Source: an uncultured Fenollaria sp. (lineage in GTDB: Bacteria > Bacillota > Clostridia > Tissierellales > Peptoniphilaceae). From it: a DNA stretch of 33,592 bases. The translations under genes and the position numbers were made by a program. Shown here piece by piece: positions 26,101 to 33,567 of the stretch. The stretch's first letter is position 1, and the number at the start of each line of letters is the position of its first letter. The stretch lies in contig NZ_CAMJVK010000013.1 of the NCBI RefSeq assembly GCF_946221515.1, forward strand, positions 1 through 33,592, in the 5' to 3' direction. The notes below the pieces were generated by a model. The model had not been told where the DNA came from and made no database searches. It saw only the letters and a program-made list of their open reading frames with translations.

Positions 26101-26586
26101 GACAATATGTTCATTTCATATGCGGGCATGGTCTCAGCTGTAACTAAGAAGGTTACTAAAAACAATCAAATGATGGCCTTTATTGAGCTTGAAGACCTTT
26201 ATGATAGCATAAGAGTCGTGATTTTCCCGAGAGTTTACGAAAACTATAGAAATCTTATTAAAGAAGGGGAAAATATTATTGTTAAGGGAAGACTGCAAAT
26301 AAGTGCCAATGATGAGATCAACATAATTGCAGATAGAGTTAAGAGGATTGAAAAGCGTAAGGAAACTCTATATATAAGGATAAAAAATGGCTTAGGCGAA
26401 GATGATAAAAGAAAAATTTTAGATATATTAAAGAAATACAAGGGAGATAACCCTGTAGTTGTCTACTTTGAAGAGACAAAATCAAGTATTGAATCGAATG
26501 ACAGCACAGCCATTGACATAGACAATGAACAGCTATATGAAGATTTGAAAGTTTATTTAGATGAAGACGATATAGTTATTAAATAG
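23134..26586 (+). CDS. dnaE: DNA polymerase III alpha subunit (DnaE type)
   Basis: Replicative C-family polymerase. In Firmicutes DnaE extends primers before hand-over to PolC. Domain order: PHP (FTHLHLHTEYSLLDG near residue 3), the C-family polymerase core with PGRGSAAGSVVSYALG and catalytic aspartates D393 and D395 in MPDIDVDF, the fingers region, a clamp-binding motif QMGLF at 912-916, then a C-terminal OB fold (about 990-1070). There is no DEDD proofreading insert, which separates it from PolC. 1150 residues is normal. AGAGGTGAT precedes the ATG. pfkA follows after 8 nt, and dnaE-pfkA-pyk is a widespread Firmicutes order. Confidence 0.97.
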   Translation: MSFTHLHLHTEYSLLDGSNKISELIDRVKELGMDACAITDHGNMYGVIKFYKEAKAKGIKPIIGCEVYVCEDKLVKDKETPYYHLILLCENEKGYKNLIKIVSDASINGYYYKPRTDFKYLYEHSEGLIALSACLGGEVQKMILDQNLDGAKKAALRYKDIFGENNFFLELQDHGIKEQAYVNNYLMELSKELDIGLVATNDCHYLRKEDAKVHDVLLCIQTLSKIDDENRMRFPSEEFYVKSPEEMAKLFAYAPEAIKNTEIIKDRCNIEIEFHQKHLPNFEIEEDMTHAEYLHKLCEEGLVKRYGEVSEDIKNRMETEFKIIDSMGYVDYFLVVRDFIMYAKENGIPVGPGRGSAAGSVVSYALGIVDVDPLKYDLLFERFLNPERVSMPDIDVDFGYERRSEVIDYVIRKYGEDKVSQIITFGTLAARAVIRDVARALDVPLNKADALAKMVPRDLDITIDKALERNPEFKKAYDEDEEAKKIIDISRQLEGLPRNIGTHAAGILITEETITNHLPLVKNKESISTQFTMTELEELGFLKMDFLGLRNLTVIQDALDMIEQNYGRKVDFDHMECDDKNVIGLFTEAETIGIFQFESVGMRRFLKDLRAQKFEDLIAANSLFRPGPMQSIPKFVEARHDSSKITYLDPHLEPILKETYGCIVYQEQVMRIFRNLAGYSLGGADIVRRAMSKKKMKVLEQERKNFIYGKDDGDEVIIKGAVRNGIKEEVANEIFDYMLDFANYAFNKSHSAAYSVVAYRTAYLKYYYPKEYMASLLSSVMGNTTDVIKYLEECKRLGIEVLRPDINKSFRKFTTEGDGIRFGLSAIKNVGTNVIDSILKARGEVDGFTSFEDFLTKTHRVDSTAMNKKSVESLIMAGSLDSLGLNRSQMLGSYDYMLKSIQKDAKNNAQGQMGLFGLGEESSSNVQYKIPEATELSKFMLLEGEKEMTGIYFSGHPLEEFTEELRQSSDFSSIEMKEKVLDETDADLRDNMFISYAGMVSAVTKKVTKNNQMMAFIELEDLYDSIRVVIFPRVYENYRNLIKEGENIIVKGRLQISANDEINIIADRVKRIEKRKETLYIRIKNGLGEDDKRKILDILKKYKGDNPVVVYFEETKSSIESNDSTAIDIDNEQLYEDLKVYLDEDDIVIK

Positions 26587-26594
26587 GAGGAGCT

Positions 26595-27554
26595 ATGAAG
26601 ACTATTGCTATATTAACAAGTGGTGGCGACGCGCCAGGGATGAACGCCGTTATCAGATCTGTTGTAAGAACTGCTATATATAACGATTTAAAGGTTCTAG
26701 CTATAAAGGAAGGCTACAACGGACTGATTAAGGGAGACATCGAAACGATGACATTGTCAAGCGTTGCTGACATTATTCACAGAGGCGGAACTATACTTAG
26801 AACTGCTAGAAGCGATGAATTTATGACTGAAGAAGGCATTAATCAAGCGCTTGAAGTGATAAAGAAATTTAAAATAGATGCCATAGTGGCTCTTGGTGGC
26901 GATGGAACTTTAAGAGGAGCGAGGGAGCTAGCTAGAAGAGGTGTTAAAATTATAGGCGTGCCATGCACTATAGATAACGACCTTGGCTATACTGACTACA
27001 CTATCGGCTTTTTGACAGCGGTTGAGACAGCTGTATCTGCTATAAGTAAGCTTAGAGATACATCTGAGTCACATGGTAGAGCCATAGTCCTTCAAGTCAT
27101 GGGAAGGAACTGCGGCGACATTGCACTTTACTCGGGTATAGCTGGCGGAGCTGAGTCAATCGTTATACCAGAAGTAGAATTGGATATAGATGCTATTATT
27201 AATAAGATAAAAAATGGTAGAAAGAGGGGCAAGAAGCACCATATAATCGTTGCGGCTGAAGGGGCGCTTGATGCTTATGAATTAGCAAGAATTATCGAAG
27301 AGAAAGGCGCTATAGAGACTCGTGTTACTGTTCTTGGCTACGTTCAAAGAGGCGGCGTGCCAACTGTTCAAGACAGGATACTAGCAAGTGATTTTGGATA
27401 CGAAGCAGTAAATTTATTATTAAGTGGCAAAGCGGGCTTAGCTTTAGGATATAGGAGCGGCGAGATTATAGAAGTAAATATAGACGAAGCACTTGAAACG
27501 AAGAAAGCTTTTGACAAAGATCAGCTTAAGATGGTGGATATATTATCGATATAG
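26595..27554 (+). CDS. pfkA: 6-phosphofructokinase
   Basis: Converts fructose 6-phosphate to fructose 1,6-bisphosphate, the committed step of glycolysis. 319 residues, bacterial PfkA length. The N-terminal SGGDAPGMNAVIR, GGDG at 101-104, TIDND with catalytic D127 and the MGRNCGD stretch are all present. G104 argues for ATP rather than pyrophosphate as phosphoryl donor. Residue 124, normally Gly in ATP enzymes and Lys in PPi enzymes, is Cys here, so donor specificity is not fully settled. AGGAGG precedes the ATG, and pyk follows after 10 nt. Confidence 0.96.
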   Translation: MKTIAILTSGGDAPGMNAVIRSVVRTAIYNDLKVLAIKEGYNGLIKGDIETMTLSSVADIIHRGGTILRTARSDEFMTEEGINQALEVIKKFKIDAIVALGGDGTLRGARELARRGVKIIGVPCTIDNDLGYTDYTIGFLTAVETAVSAISKLRDTSESHGRAIVLQVMGRNCGDIALYSGIAGGAESIVIPEVELDIDAIINKIKNGRKRGKKHHIIVAAEGALDAYELARIIEEKGAIETRVTVLGYVQRGGVPTVQDRILASDFGYEAVNLLLSGKAGLALGYRSGEIIEVNIDEALETKKAFDKDQLKMVDILSI

Positions 27555-27564
27555 GAGAATTAAG

Positions 27565-29331
27565 ATGAAAAAGACTAAGATAGTTTGTACAATTGGACCG
27601 AGTTCAGACTCATACAAAGTGCTAAAGGCGCTTGTAAATGAAGGAATGAATGTTGCTAGACTAAACTTTTCACACGGCACTCATCCAGAGCATAAAAACA
27701 GGATAGACACTATAAAGAAGCTTAGGGATGATCTTGATGAGCCTATAGCAATAATGCTTGACACAAAGGGACCTGAGATAAGGATAAAGACCTTCAAAGA
27801 CGGCATGATTAGGATAGAGCAAGGACAAGACTTTACTCTCACAAGTGAAGATGTAGAAGGCGACGAGACAAGAGTCTCTGTCACATATAAAGACATTGCT
27901 AAGGATTTAAAGGCAAATGATAGAGTGCTTATTGACGATGGTCTTGTAGAGTTCACTGTAATATCAGTTGATGAGAAGAACGTTTATATGAAGGCTATTA
28001 ATAGCGGCGAGCTAAGCGATAGAAAAGGCGTTAATCTGCCATCGGTTAAAGTTAATTTACCAACGCTTACTGAAAAAGATATTGAAGACTTAATCTTTGG
28101 CATTGAAAATGATGTAGACTTCATCGCGGCTTCATTTATTAGAAATGCAAAAGATGTTTTAGAAATAAGAAAAGTTCTTGAGAGTAATGGTGGAGACGAT
28201 ATCAAAATCATTTCTAAGATAGAAAATTTAGAAGGCGTTCAAAACATTGATGAAATCATCGAAGTATCTGACGGAATTATGGTTGCTAGAGGGGATATGG
28301 GTGTTGAACTAGATGAAGAGGACATACCTTTAGTGCAAAAGGATATAATTAGAAAGTGCAATCTTAAAGGCAAATTCGTTATCACAGCGACTCAAATGCT
28401 TGACTCGATGATTAGAAACCCAAGACCAACAAGAGCTGAGGTAACTGACGTTGCCAACGCTATCTTAGATGGTTCGAGCGCGACAATGCTCTCAGGCGAG
28501 ACAGCGGCTGGTGCTTACCCAGTTAAGGCATGTGAGATGATGAGAAAAATTGCTTTAAAGATTGAAGACAGTCTTGATTATAAAATTTTAGTTGATAGCA
28601 CAAACGATGAACACGAGATTAATATCACAAACTCCATCGCTAAAGCGACTAGAGAAGCAGCTTATGATTTAAACGCAAAAGTTATTATAGCCGCAACATC
28701 ATCAGGGCTTACAGCAAGAAACATTTCAAAATTTAAACCAAAATCACCAATCATCGCAGCTACTACAGATGAAAAAGTTAGAAGGCAATTATCAATTGAG
28801 TGGGGCGTATACCCAATCAGAGCGACTCTTGCATCAAGCATAGATGATTTATTCTACGAATCTATAAATATATTAAAGAATATAAAATTTGTAAAGGAGG
28901 GAGAACTGGTTATTTTAACAGCGGGCATGCCGCTTGGAAAGGCTGGTTCAACAAACATTATGATGGTAAAGACAGTTGGCAAACTTTTATGTAAAGGCAT
29001 GGGCATAGGCAAACATAAGATAAGTGCAAGAGCCTGTGTTGCTAAAAATGCTAAGGAATTAGAAGAAACTTTTTCGGATGGCGATATTATAGTAACTATT
29101 GGGGTATATAAAGATATGCTTCCATATATACAAAAGTCATCGGGCATAATAACAGTTGAAGGCGGTCTAACTAGTCAAGGCGCTATAGTTGGCATTAATT
29201 ACCATCTAGCAACAGTTGTTGGTGTGGGGGAAGCGATGAATAGTATAAAAACTGGAGACATCATAAGCATCGATGCAACAACTGGAGAAATTTACGAAGG
29301 TAAAATATTTGATGAAGAGGAAGTGATTTAA
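27565..29331 (+). CDS. pyk: Pyruvate kinase with C-terminal PEP-utiliser-like domain
   Basis: Transfers phosphate from phosphoenolpyruvate to ADP at the end of glycolysis. The core (about 1-470) starts KIVCTIGPSS and includes ISKIEN, the MVARGDMGVE stretch and the TATQMLDSM signature. Residues about 475-588 form the extra swivelling domain seen in Bacillus-type enzymes. There the family's usual EGGLTSH reads EGGLTSQ, with Q538 replacing the histidine. The frame is open to 27493, but TAGGAGA just before the ATG at 27565 and family alignment set the start. The stop overlaps the next gene's ATG (TAATG). Confidence 0.96.
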   Translation: MKKTKIVCTIGPSSDSYKVLKALVNEGMNVARLNFSHGTHPEHKNRIDTIKKLRDDLDEPIAIMLDTKGPEIRIKTFKDGMIRIEQGQDFTLTSEDVEGDETRVSVTYKDIAKDLKANDRVLIDDGLVEFTVISVDEKNVYMKAINSGELSDRKGVNLPSVKVNLPTLTEKDIEDLIFGIENDVDFIAASFIRNAKDVLEIRKVLESNGGDDIKIISKIENLEGVQNIDEIIEVSDGIMVARGDMGVELDEEDIPLVQKDIIRKCNLKGKFVITATQMLDSMIRNPRPTRAEVTDVANAILDGSSATMLSGETAAGAYPVKACEMMRKIALKIEDSLDYKILVDSTNDEHEINITNSIAKATREAAYDLNAKVIIAATSSGLTARNISKFKPKSPIIAATTDEKVRRQLSIEWGVYPIRATLASSIDDLFYESINILKNIKFVKEGELVILTAGMPLGKAGSTNIMMVKTVGKLLCKGMGIGKHKISARACVAKNAKELEETFSDGDIIVTIGVYKDMLPYIQKSSGIITVEGGLTSQGAIVGINYHLATVVGVGEAMNSIKTGDIISIDATTGEIYEGKIFDEEEVI

Positions 29332-29774
29332 TGGCTGATACAAGAAGCTCGTGGCAAGAATATTTCATGTCAATTGCTCACATGATAGCGAAAAGATCTA
29401 CCTGTGATAGGGCTTACGTAGGCTGTTTACTCGTTAATAAGGACAACAGGATAGTCTCAAGCGGTTATAACGGCAGCATCAAAGGCAACCCACACTGCTC
29501 GGAGATAGGCCACACAATGAGGGACGGCCACTGTATAGCGACTATACATGCAGAGATGAACGCTCTTTTATATTGCGCAAAAGAAGGCATTAAGGTCGAT
29601 GGCTGTGTGTGCTACGTAACGCACTTTCCGTGCTTAAACTGCACAAAAGCTTTGATACAAGCAGGTATCAGTAAGATATATTATTCAAATGCATATAGAG
29701 TGGATGAGTATGCACTAGAATTACTTGACAAAAACCACATCGAACACATTAAATTAGATGTGGACATGGATTAG
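29331..29774 (+). CDS. Deoxycytidylate (dCMP) deaminase family protein
   Basis: Zinc-dependent deaminase expected to convert dCMP to dUMP for thymidylate synthesis. 147 residues. Zinc site: H73-A-E75 with catalytic Glu75, and P100-C101-L-N-C104. The upstream GNPHC and GHCIATIHAEMNAL resemble dCMP deaminase/ComEB, with extra Cys/His that in relatives bind a second zinc. No competence genes (comEA/comEC) are adjacent, so a nucleotide-metabolism role is more likely than one in DNA uptake. Start overlaps the pyk stop by one base. Confidence 0.9.
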   Translation: MADTRSSWQEYFMSIAHMIAKRSTCDRAYVGCLLVNKDNRIVSSGYNGSIKGNPHCSEIGHTMRDGHCIATIHAEMNALLYCAKEGIKVDGCVCYVTHFPCLNCTKALIQAGISKIYYSNAYRVDEYALELLDKNHIEHIKLDVDMD

Positions 29775-29805
29775 TTAAAATTTTTTAAAATAGGAGGGAA
29801 AGAAA

Positions 29806-30249
29806 ATGTTAAAAGAATTCAAAGAATTTATTTCAAAAGGCAGCGTAATGGACCTAGCAGTAGGTGTTATCATAGGTGGAGCATTCTCTAAGATAGTTAG
29901 CTCACTTGTAGATGACATAATCATGCCACTTATTGGACTATTACTTGGCGGAGCCGATATTAGCAATTATTTCGTTACACTTGATGGCGGCAAATACGCA
30001 ACACTTGCCGAAGCACAAGAAGCTGGTGCAGCTACACTAAACTATGGATTGTTCTTAAACAGAATTATTGACTTTTTAATTATAGCTTTTGTATTATTCT
30101 TAGTAATTAAAGCAATAAACAAAGCTAGAGCACTTACTAAGAAGCCTGAAGCAGAAGCAGCGCCAACAACAAAAGAATGTCCATATTGCAAATCAACTAT
30201 TGACATTAACGCTACAAGATGCCCTAACTGCACATCAGAACTTAAATAA
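29806..30249 (+). CDS. mscL: Large-conductance mechanosensitive channel MscL with C-terminal zinc ribbon
   Basis: Opens under high membrane tension to release solutes on osmotic downshock. The N-terminal amphipathic helix and first membrane segment (FKEFISKGSVMDLAVGVIIG) and the second segment (about 85-105) are typical. The periplasmic loop contains a short YATLAEAQEAG insert. After the cytoplasmic helix comes an added module, CPYC-x10-CPNC (C125, C128, C139, C142), a small zinc-ribbon pattern absent from the standard 130-140-residue MscL. TAGGAGGG lies upstream of the ATG. Confidence 0.93.
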   Translation: MLKEFKEFISKGSVMDLAVGVIIGGAFSKIVSSLVDDIIMPLIGLLLGGADISNYFVTLDGGKYATLAEAQEAGAATLNYGLFLNRIIDFLIIAFVLFLVIKAINKARALTKKPEAEAAPTTKECPYCKSTIDINATRCPNCTSELK

Positions 30250-30261
30250 TAGAGGTGTGTT

Positions 30262-32055
30262 ATGACTATATTAAATAGAAGTGAAGTTGATAAGAATTTA
30301 ACTTGGGATACGTCAGCCATATTTAAATCAAAAGAATACGCTAGAAAAGAAGCAAATGATGTATTAGAAGCATCCTTAAAGCTAAAAGAAAATTATGAAG
30401 GCAAATTAAATGACTTCGATACTATAGTTAAAGCTTTTAAAGAATATGAAGAGATAATTAAGAGATTCTCCTTAGTTATAGATTATGCATATTTAAACAA
30501 GGACGTCGACTTAACAAACTCAGCTGAACTAGCCTTTTTCAATGAGCTACTAAATATGTATAACAAGCTAGATGAAAACACATTGTTCGTTGAGCTTGAG
30601 ATAGCAAAACTTGATATTCCAATGCTTGAAAAGCTAGAAAAGGTAGATGGCTTAAAAGTTTATTTCCACAACGTTATTTTAAAGAAGAAAACTTATTTAA
30701 GCGATGCTGAAGAAAAAGTTATTCAAGCCTTTACACCATTGAGAATGGCGCCTGAACAATTGTATAACACAATTAAGTTACAAGACTTGACATTTGAACC
30801 ATTTGAGGTCAATGGCAAGAAATATAATAACTCATATGCTTTATTTGAAGAAAAGTATGAGTATGATGAAGATAAGGACTTAAGAAGAGAGTCATTTAAT
30901 CATTTCTATAAAGACTTAGCAAAGACTGTCAATAGCACAGCGATGGCATTTAATTTGAATATGCAAAAAGATAAAATTATGTCAAAGCTTAGAGGCTATG
31001 ATAGCGTAACAGATTATCTACTTGCTGAACAAGAAGTGCCTAGAGAGATATATGAAAATCATCTAGATACTATAATGAAAGAGCTTTCACCAGTAATGAG
31101 AAAGTTTGCGAGAGTATTAAAAGATGGACTTGGTTTAGAAAAGATTAATTACTATGATTTAAAAGCAAATATAGATCCAGAATTTGATCCAGAAATAACA
31201 CTTGATGGAGCTAAGGAATATATCTATAGTGCTTTAAACGTATTAGGTGATGAATATCTAGAACAAATTAAGAAAGTTCTTGAAGGCAAAAACATTGACT
31301 ACGTAGAAAATAAAGGCAAATATACTGGAGCATATTGCTCTACGCCAGCTGGTTTTCCATCATATATACTTATGATATGGACTGGAAAGATGGACAGCGT
31401 ATTTACTATGATACACGAACTTGGTCATGCAGGCAACTTTATGTTATCGCAAAAGTATCAATCATACTTTGACTGTAACCCATCTATGTTCTATTCAGAA
31501 TCACCATCGACAATGAATGAGATGATGCTTGCTAATTACTTGATGAAGAAGACCGAAGACCCTAGAATGCTTAGATGGATTTACTTCTCAATCATTGCCA
31601 AGACTTATTACCATAACTTTGTTACGCATTTCTTAGAAGCTTATTTCCAAAGAAAAGCATATAACTTAGTTGATGAAGGACAAAACCTAGATGCAGATAC
31701 ATTGAACAGACTATATAAGGAAACACTTGAAGAGTTCTGGCAAGGTGAAGTCGAATTAACAGATGGCTGTGAAATGACTTGGATGAGGCAACCTCATTAC
31801 TACTCAGGTTTATACTCATACACATACTCAGCTGGTTTATCAATTGCAACAAACGTATCAAGAAAGATACTTGAAGACGATGAAGAAGCAGTAAGTAATT
31901 GGTTAAACGCAATTAAACAAGGCGGTCTATATAACCCAGTAGAGTGGGCTAAACTATCAGGCGTTGACATCACTACTACTGATTCACTAAAGAACACAAT
32001 TAGCTATATTTCATCAATAGTTGATAAAATTGAAGAATTAAGCAAAAATTTATAA
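30262..32055 (+). CDS. pepF: Oligoendopeptidase F (M3 family zinc metallopeptidase)
   Basis: Cytosolic peptidase cutting short oligopeptides, probably supplying amino acids from imported peptides. 597 residues, typical of PepF. The zinc-binding HEXXH appears as MIHELGHAG with H385, E386 and H389. The downstream PSTMNEMMLANYL contains the third-ligand glutamate region. The C-terminal MRQPHYYSGLYSYTYSAG is a family signature. AGAGGTG precedes the ATG. The peptide-binding lipoprotein at 4154 could feed the same pathway, but they are not co-transcribed. Confidence 0.95.
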   Translation: MTILNRSEVDKNLTWDTSAIFKSKEYARKEANDVLEASLKLKENYEGKLNDFDTIVKAFKEYEEIIKRFSLVIDYAYLNKDVDLTNSAELAFFNELLNMYNKLDENTLFVELEIAKLDIPMLEKLEKVDGLKVYFHNVILKKKTYLSDAEEKVIQAFTPLRMAPEQLYNTIKLQDLTFEPFEVNGKKYNNSYALFEEKYEYDEDKDLRRESFNHFYKDLAKTVNSTAMAFNLNMQKDKIMSKLRGYDSVTDYLLAEQEVPREIYENHLDTIMKELSPVMRKFARVLKDGLGLEKINYYDLKANIDPEFDPEITLDGAKEYIYSALNVLGDEYLEQIKKVLEGKNIDYVENKGKYTGAYCSTPAGFPSYILMIWTGKMDSVFTMIHELGHAGNFMLSQKYQSYFDCNPSMFYSESPSTMNEMMLANYLMKKTEDPRMLRWIYFSIIAKTYYHNFVTHFLEAYFQRKAYNLVDEGQNLDADTLNRLYKETLEEFWQGEVELTDGCEMTWMRQPHYYSGLYSYTYSAGLSIATNVSRKILEDDEEAVSNWLNAIKQGGLYNPVEWAKLSGVDITTTDSLKNTISYISSIVDKIEELSKNL

Positions 32056-32072
32056 AAAATTAACGAAAATAC

Positions 32073-32101
32073 TTGACAATTAGAGTATTTTGTATTAAAA
32101 T
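32073..32101 (+). promoter_or_regulatory. rplM-rpsI promoter
   Basis: TTGACA (32073-32078), 17-nt spacer, TAAAAT (32096-32101). Predicted start near 32108. Confidence 0.85.
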
Positions 32102-32107
32102 GTTTGT

Positions 32108-32168
32108 TAGTGTTTTAGAAAAGACCCGGAAACTTTTTTAAAAACAATGTTTTTTAAAGGAGGAAAAA
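32108..32168 (+). promoter_or_regulatory. Leader of the rplM operon, possible L13 autoregulatory element
   Basis: A leader of about 62 nt precedes rplM. It contains a conserved-looking purine/C stretch (AGAAAAGACCCGGAAAC, 32118-32134) flanked by weakly complementary arms, and a second AT-rich hairpin just before the AAAGGAGG ribosome-binding site. Firmicutes rplM leaders bind L13, but I cannot confirm a match to that RNA family by eye. Confidence 0.45.
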
Positions 32169-32169
32169 A

Positions 32170-32598
32170 ATGAGTTCATTTATGGCCAACGCTCAAAATA
32201 TTGAGAGAAAATGGTTAGTTATAGACGCTGAAGGCAAAGTCCTAGGTAGACTAGCAAGCGAAGTTGCTAAGATCTTAAGAGGAAAACACAAAGCAACTTT
32301 TACACCACACGTAGATACAGGTGATTACGTTATCATCGTAAATGCTGATAAGGTAAAATTAACAGGAAAGAAATTATTACAAAAGAAACACTACTACCAC
32401 ACAGGATATCCTGGAGGACTTAGAGAAATCAGTTACCAAGATATGATGCAAAACAATCCTGAGATGGCAATCAGATTAGCTGTTAAAGGTATGCTTCCAA
32501 AGAACAGATTAGGAAGACAAATGTTTAGAAAATTAAAAGTATATTCTGGCCCAGAACACAATCACGAAGCACAAAAGCCAGAAAAGTATGAGTTTTAG
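32170..32598 (+). CDS. rplM: 50S ribosomal protein L13
   Basis: Early-assembly protein of the large subunit that binds 23S rRNA. 142 residues, normal. It shows the family core with WLVIDAEGKVLGRLAS, the HVDTGDYVIIVNADK stretch and the AVKGMLPKNRLGR signature. AAAGGAGG lies directly upstream of the ATG. It forms a pair with rpsI (16 nt apart), as in nearly all bacteria. Confidence 0.98.
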   Translation: MSSFMANAQNIERKWLVIDAEGKVLGRLASEVAKILRGKHKATFTPHVDTGDYVIIVNADKVKLTGKKLLQKKHYYHTGYPGGLREISYQDMMQNNPEMAIRLAVKGMLPKNRLGRQMFRKLKVYSGPEHNHEAQKPEKYEF

Positions 32599-32614
32599 AA
32601 AGGAGGACGAATAG

Positions 32615-33004
32615 ATGGAAAAACTTATTCAAGGAACAGGCAGAAGAAAATCTTCAGTAGCAAGAGTAAGATTAGTGCCTGGAGATGGTAAATTTACTAT
32701 CAACCATAGAGATATTGATCAATATTTAAAAGAAGAATTGTTAAAAAACATTGTTCGTGAACCTCTTAACTTAACTGATACACTTGGTAAATTTGATGTA
32801 TACGTTTTAGTTAACGGTGGCGGATTTACTGGCCAAGCAGGAGCTATCAGACATGGCTTATCAAGAGCTTTACTTGAAGTTGATCCTGAATACAGATCAA
32901 TCTTAAAGAAAGCTGGATTCTTAACTAGAGATCCACGTATGAAAGAAAGAAAGAAATACGGATTTAAGAAAGCTAGAAAGAGTTCACAATTCTCAAAGAG
33001 ATAG
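32615..33004 (+). CDS. rpsI: 30S ribosomal protein S9
   Basis: Small-subunit protein whose basic C-terminal tail reaches the P-site tRNA. 129 residues. It starts IQGTGRRKSSVARVRL, has GGGFTGQAGAIRHGLSRAL, and ends KKARKSSQFSKR, the conserved tail with terminal Lys-Arg. AAGGAGG precedes the ATG. No terminator is visible in the 41 nt between its stop and the inserted IS element, so operon mRNA may read into the IS. Confidence 0.98.
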   Translation: MEKLIQGTGRRKSSVARVRLVPGDGKFTINHRDIDQYLKEELLKNIVREPLNLTDTLGKFDVYVLVNGGGFTGQAGAIRHGLSRALLEVDPEYRSILKKAGFLTRDPRMKERKKYGFKKARKSSQFSKR

Positions 33005-33045
33005 TTTTATTACTATATATAGAAGTAAGACCTTGCAGATTGATA

Positions 33046-33065
33046 TGTACCCTCTTTACTGGACA
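33046..33065 (+). repeat. Left terminal inverted repeat of the IS element
   Basis: TGTACCCTCTTTACTGGACA resembles IS150-type ends (TGTACCC...GACA). The left boundary is inferred from the conserved TG, because the right end is not available for comparison. Confidence 0.65.
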
Positions 33066-33082
33066 AACCAGTAAGGAGGGTA
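33048..33082 (+). promoter_or_regulatory. Hairpin masking the transposase ribosome-binding site
   Basis: Fifteen consecutive pairs (33048-33062 with 33068-33082, one G-U) around the loop ACAAA. The 3' arm contains the orfA Shine-Dalgarno AGGAGGG (33074-33080), and the 5' arm lies inside the terminal repeat. RNA read in from rpsI would fold and hide the site. Confidence 0.75.
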
Positions 33083-33087
33083 TTTTT

Positions 33088-33567
33088 ATGCGATATAGTT
33101 ATGAATTCAAAAAAGAATGCGTAGAACTATTCAAGCAAGGAAAGTGGATGGAAACACCACAAGGAGTTAAACAAGAAACGTTTAAGCACAAGATCAAATA
33201 TTGGGCACAGCTTGTAGACTTTCATGGTGAAGAAATTCTTAAACACAAAAAGCAGAATAAAGAGTGGAGTGCAGAAGAAAAGTTTAAGCTTGTATCAAAA
33301 GTTTTAGCGGGAAACCCTTGTATGTCTGTATCTACTGAAGCAGGTTTAGCAGATGGCCAACTTTATACTTGGGTCAATAAATATATAAAATTTGGGTATA
33401 ATTCTCTTGAAATTAAGAAGAGAGGAAGACCATCTAAAATGAATGATAAGGATGAAAACGCTAATATAGAGCCAAAGCCACTTAATGAGTCAGAAAGAGA
33501 AGAACTTATTCGTTTAAGAGAAGAAGTTAGATATTTAAAAACAGAGCGGGCAGTCGAAAAAAATTAG
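33088..33567 (+). CDS. IS3-family transposase OrfA (DNA-binding subunit)
   Basis: 159 residues, basic. It contains two helix-turn-helix-like segments: one in YEFKKECVELFKQG to FKHKIKYWA, and a second around VLAGNPCMSVSTEAGLADG to YTWVNKYIKFGYNSL, followed by KKRGRPSK. It ends in a leucine-zipper-like coiled coil (ELIRLREEVRYLKTE). This is the OrfA pattern of the IS150 group. The frame extends upstream to 33040, but the ATG at 33088 with AGGAGGG 7 nt before it is the real start. It ends at TAG 33565-33567 just after an A7 run, where a -1 shift would make the OrfAB transposase. Confidence 0.88.
   Translation: MRYSYEFKKECVELFKQGKWMETPQGVKQETFKHKIKYWAQLVDFHGEEILKHKKQNKEWSAEEKFKLVSKVLAGNPCMSVSTEAGLADGQLYTWVNKYIKFGYNSLEIKKRGRPSKMNDKDENANIEPKPLNESEREELIRLREEVRYLKTERAVEKN

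Noticed and set aside
31622..31997. Minus-strand open frames opposite the end of pepF
   Set aside because: No start signals, no family similarity, fully inside a conserved gene.
32066..32091. 8-bp AT-rich inverted repeat after pepF with the rplM -35 box in its loop
   Set aside because: Short and AT-rich with no T run after it; better explained as promoter sequence.
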